A DNA stretch of 64,000 nt, from NCBI GenBank assembly GCA_963281255.1, contig OY725492.1:1-64000 (forward strand), read 5' to 3'. The notes beneath the pieces were generated by a model, which did not search any database, was not told the origin of the DNA, and saw only the letters and a program-made list of their open reading frames with translations. The translations under genes and the position numbers were made by a program. This document shows, one piece after another, positions 61,851 through 64,000 of the stretch. This DNA comes from Aphrocallistes beatrix (taxonomy: Eukaryota > Porifera > Hexactinellida > Sceptrulophora > Aphrocallistidae). Within the stretch, counting starts at the first letter, position 1. Each line of letters begins with the position of its first letter.

Positions 61851-63395
61851 TCAGATGAAGACATCATCGTCATCTTTGCTGTTAGCAAAAGTGGTAGTAG
61901 TAGAGGTGTACATCCCGTAGTTGCCTTTCCCCCTCGGGGCACGTACGTACCTCATTTTCCTAGCTACCCACTTCTTAACATAGCAATAGCGCAGCAGGAA
62001 ACACCCGACAATAGCCGCGATTATAATGACTAGTACTACCACTAACAATCCCAACGCAAGGCTAGCCGCGTCACTAGATGTGGCACCGGCTAGTGTCGTG
62101 CTAGTCACAGTAAGAGCAGTGGATGTACTCGGTTGCTCTGTTGTAATGGTAGTGGAATGTTGCTCTGCATTAACAGTAGTAGATTGCGTAGGTTGTGTGG
62201 TAGATTGGGTTGTAGCTACTGTAGTAGATTGGGTTGTAGCTACTGTACTGGTAGAATGGGTTGTAGCTACTGTACTGGTAAGGGTAGTTTCATGTGCCAA
62301 TCCAGGAGTACCTGATGTCTGTGTAGAAATGGAGGGAACTGTAGAAGTGAATGGCGATGACGTCATTACGGTTAAGTTAAAAGGCGGACCGTCTACGAAA
62401 CTGGTGCTCTTAGTGAATGCGTTCACCAGGATGTTGTATCGGGTGCCAGAGGCAAGGTCGGTAATATTGAGAGTGAAATCGTGCCCGAGGGTGTAATCAG
62501 CCGGTGTGTACTTCTGTGTGAACACGTTAGTGCGCAGGGGACCAGTTGTCCTCACCTCTAGATGGTACCCAGCTACCACCCCCCTGTACGCCCCGTCGTC
62601 AGCCCGTGCCAAGGACTGAGTGGGCCACTGAATGGAAACGCCGTGTCTATCTACCCCGACTAGCGACACGACGGGAGAAGTTACGAACGGCCAGCAAGTG
62701 CTGTTAGCCGCATTTCCAGGGGAATATTGACATATGCAGTCACTCCTGCTTGAGAATGCCTCTGCATCCGATTCACCTAAGGGCTGAGGCGTGGCAGAGT
62801 AGAGAGGACATTGAATACAGGGACTCTTGGCAAATCTGTCTTGGTACGAGTCACTGGGACAAGGAGCACACAACTCGCTGATTATTCCTTCCCCCGGCGG
62901 ACACACACAGTCGCTGATGGATATGGAGCCGTTCTGCTCAGTGAGGAGGGAGGTGGGACAGGGGGAGCATGGCTGTAGGCCAGGGCTGGGCTTAAACGTG
63001 GCGGGGGGACACAGATGGCAGGTCAGAGGAGAAAGGGGTGGGTTCTTAGTTGCGCCAGGGGAACACACGCACTCGTTGCTTAGTGCGTTGGGCTCTGAAT
63101 TGGAAGGACAGTCAATATACAATGTGTAGGTTAGGTCGGAGCCTTGGCACAGGTATTCTCCTGTGTCAGAGAAAGAAAATTTATCAAAGATAAGAGAGCC
63201 TGAAGGAGAAATGTTGAGGTTAGGATCTGCAGATATGTCAATTGCGTTATTATCTTTGAGCCAAATAGCGGTGTTGTCTGAATTGGCTCTTTCACAAGGC
63301 AGATAAGATGTGCGATCATACAAAAAGGTGAGAGTGACGTCACGCGACTCAACAAAATAGAATAGGATGAATAATACAAATATTTTGGACCACAT
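61851..63395 (-). CDS. Ig - Cys-rich - FN3 - mucin-like - single TM receptor
   Basis: First ATG at 63395, about 514 residues. Signal peptide 1-17 (MWSKIFVLFILFYFVES). An Ig-like domain at about 20-95 has the Cys pair in YLPCERA and GEYLCQG. A Cys-rich block at about 96-235 of the ephrin-receptor-like/GCC2-GCC3 type has repeated CPPG and C-x-x-C units. An FN3 domain follows at about 240-340, then a Thr/Ser-rich mucin-like stalk with TTQST-type repeats (about 350-430), one TM helix (LALGLLVVVLVIIIAAIVG) and a 40-residue basic tail ending DDVFI, a possible PDZ ligand. There is no kinase domain. It looks like the ectodomain of an Eph-like receptor joined to a short tail; adhesion or allorecognition is a guess. 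Confidence 0.75.
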   Translation of the reverse strand: MWSKIFVLFILFYFVESRDVTLTFLYDRTSYLPCERANSDNTAIWLKDNNAIDISADPNLNISPSGSLIFDKFSFSDTGEYLCQGSDLTYTLYIDCPSNSEPNALSNECVCSPGATKNPPLSPLTCHLCPPATFKPSPGLQPCSPCPTSLLTEQNGSISISDCVCPPGEGIISELCAPCPSDSYQDRFAKSPCIQCPLYSATPQPLGESDAEAFSSRSDCICQYSPGNAANSTCWPFVTSPVVSLVGVDRHGVSIQWPTQSLARADDGAYRGVVAGYHLEVRTTGPLRTNVFTQKYTPADYTLGHDFTLNITDLASGTRYNILVNAFTKSTSFVDGPPFNLTVMTSSPFTSTVPSISTQTSGTPGLAHETTLTSTVATTHSTSTVATTQSTTVATTQSTTQPTQSTTVNAEQHSTTITTEQPSTSTALTVTSTTLAGATSSDAASLALGLLVVVLVIIIAAIVGCFLLRYCYVKKWVARKMRYVRAPRGKGNYGMYTSTTTTFANSKDDDDVFI

Positions 63396-63559
63396 ATGAT
63401 ACGGCGCAATTAGTTGAGCAATCAGTACCACAAAAAAAAGAAACTAGATAAAATAAAAATAATACTTAATAATACTTAATCAGTCTGAAAGAAGGCGGAA
63501 TAGAGTTCAAATTATACATATATAGATAATTTAGGTATTCACATGCATTCTCTACAATA

Positions 63560-63901
63560 ATGGCGACTTGTGCAAAAATTATCTGTGACTGGTGCAATCA
63601 CATTTTAGAGCAGAGCAGCGAGGAATCTATTTTCAAGTGCAGAGAGTGCTTGACTAAGATTTGTCATGATTGCTACGATGCAAAAGCAGAGGAAAAATGT
63701 GCCGGTGGGACAAACAAAGTTTTTCTGAAAGTAGTGCATGGTACTAGGCAATCCACTAACTTGAACCAGTGCCATAGTCGTGTGAATTTCGTTCTTGTCC
63801 CTAACACCACTACACGAGACTACAATGCAGTGAAGAAGGAACCTGATTTCCAGAGTGCCGGCCCCATCGTTAAACCGGATTACAACTTATCCAGCACTTA
63901 G
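63560..63901 (+). CDS. small ZZ-like zinc-binding protein
   Basis: 113 residues, ATG at 63560. Cys pairs CDWC, CREC and CHDC in the first 45 residues, with IFKCRECLTKICHDCYDA, match the pattern of a ZZ-type (or B-box-like) zinc finger. The remaining two thirds has no recognised domain and ends in a stop at 63899-63901. The gene may be complete, but downstream exons beyond the window cannot be excluded. Confidence 0.6.
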   Translation: MATCAKIICDWCNHILEQSSEESIFKCRECLTKICHDCYDAKAEEKCAGGTNKVFLKVVHGTRQSTNLNQCHSRVNFVLVPNTTTRDYNAVKKEPDFQSAGPIVKPDYNLSST

Positions 63902-64000
63902 TGTAACCCTACAATCTACAATGGTAAAGCTCTTTCATACTAAACCCTCTTCAATTAATATTTTATAGAACTCTTTCCAAATCATAAAATATTTAAATGT

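Noticed and set aside
61851-63395. Receptor tyrosine kinase of the Eph family.
   Set aside because: Only the Cys-rich and FN3 parts fit; the ligand-binding and kinase domains are absent and the cytoplasmic tail ends at a stop.

Overview
This is a nuclear segment of a compact animal genome. Groucho/TLE, a protein kinase D, a FADD-like adaptor, RagC/D and an Ig/FN3 receptor place it in Metazoa. Most genes are a single exon, even the 1148-codon P5B ATPase. The few introns are mostly 51-108 bp, and intergenic gaps are often 100-350 bp. Gene bodies are GC-richer than the AT-rich gaps. An early-branching animal with a small genome (a glass sponge, for example) would fit, but the sequence alone does not prove it.

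Layout. 1-6663 is about 42 nearly identical copies of a 159-bp satellite. 6.7-11.6 kb is repeat-rich accessory DNA: a possible small secreted Cys-rich exon, a mirror-image pair of TATA boxes flanked by two tandem-repeat genes, a 34-bp array and a hAT-type MITE. 11.6-32.6 kb holds a SEFIR-PH-PKD kinase, Groucho, GNL2, a death-fold/CAP-Gly protein, QTRT2, an F-box protein, a small membrane protein, a Rab, RagC/D, ATP synthase alpha and HSPBP1. 32.8-44.2 kb is an unbroken minus-strand run: two coiled-coil genes, a guanylate-binding protein with a signal peptide, a Pro-rich protein, eIF1, a membrane protein and SF3A1. 44.2-55 kb is gene-poor and AT-rich, with a ubiquitin-fold protein ending in a CaaX-like box, a FADD-like DED-DD protein, a GC-hairpin/CRE block and a coiled-coil protein with an octapeptide-repeat tail. 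55-64 kb has a DGAT2-family acyltransferase, a stand-alone MLH3 endonuclease domain, the P5B ATPase, a C2H2 protein, an Ig/Cys-rich/FN3 receptor and a ZZ-like zinc protein.

Themes. Core genes (ATP synthase, eIF1, SF3A1, GNL2, QTRT2, RagC/D) are interleaved with genes built from innate-immune or cell-death modules: SEFIR, death-fold with a CYLD-like CAP-Gly, DED-DD with a RHIM-like linker, a GBP, and a ubiquitin-like protein. The best candidate for an undescribed system is the SEFIR-PH-kinase at 11645-13885. It looks like protein kinase D with its lipid-sensing C1 domains replaced by the adaptor domain of IL-17-type signalling.

At repeat level, the 159-bp satellite and three separate short repeats (31.3, 34.7 and 39.9 kb) each carry a perfect CArG box, the recognition sequence of SRF/MADS proteins. 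Coding minisatellites in three genes share a 24-bp period.
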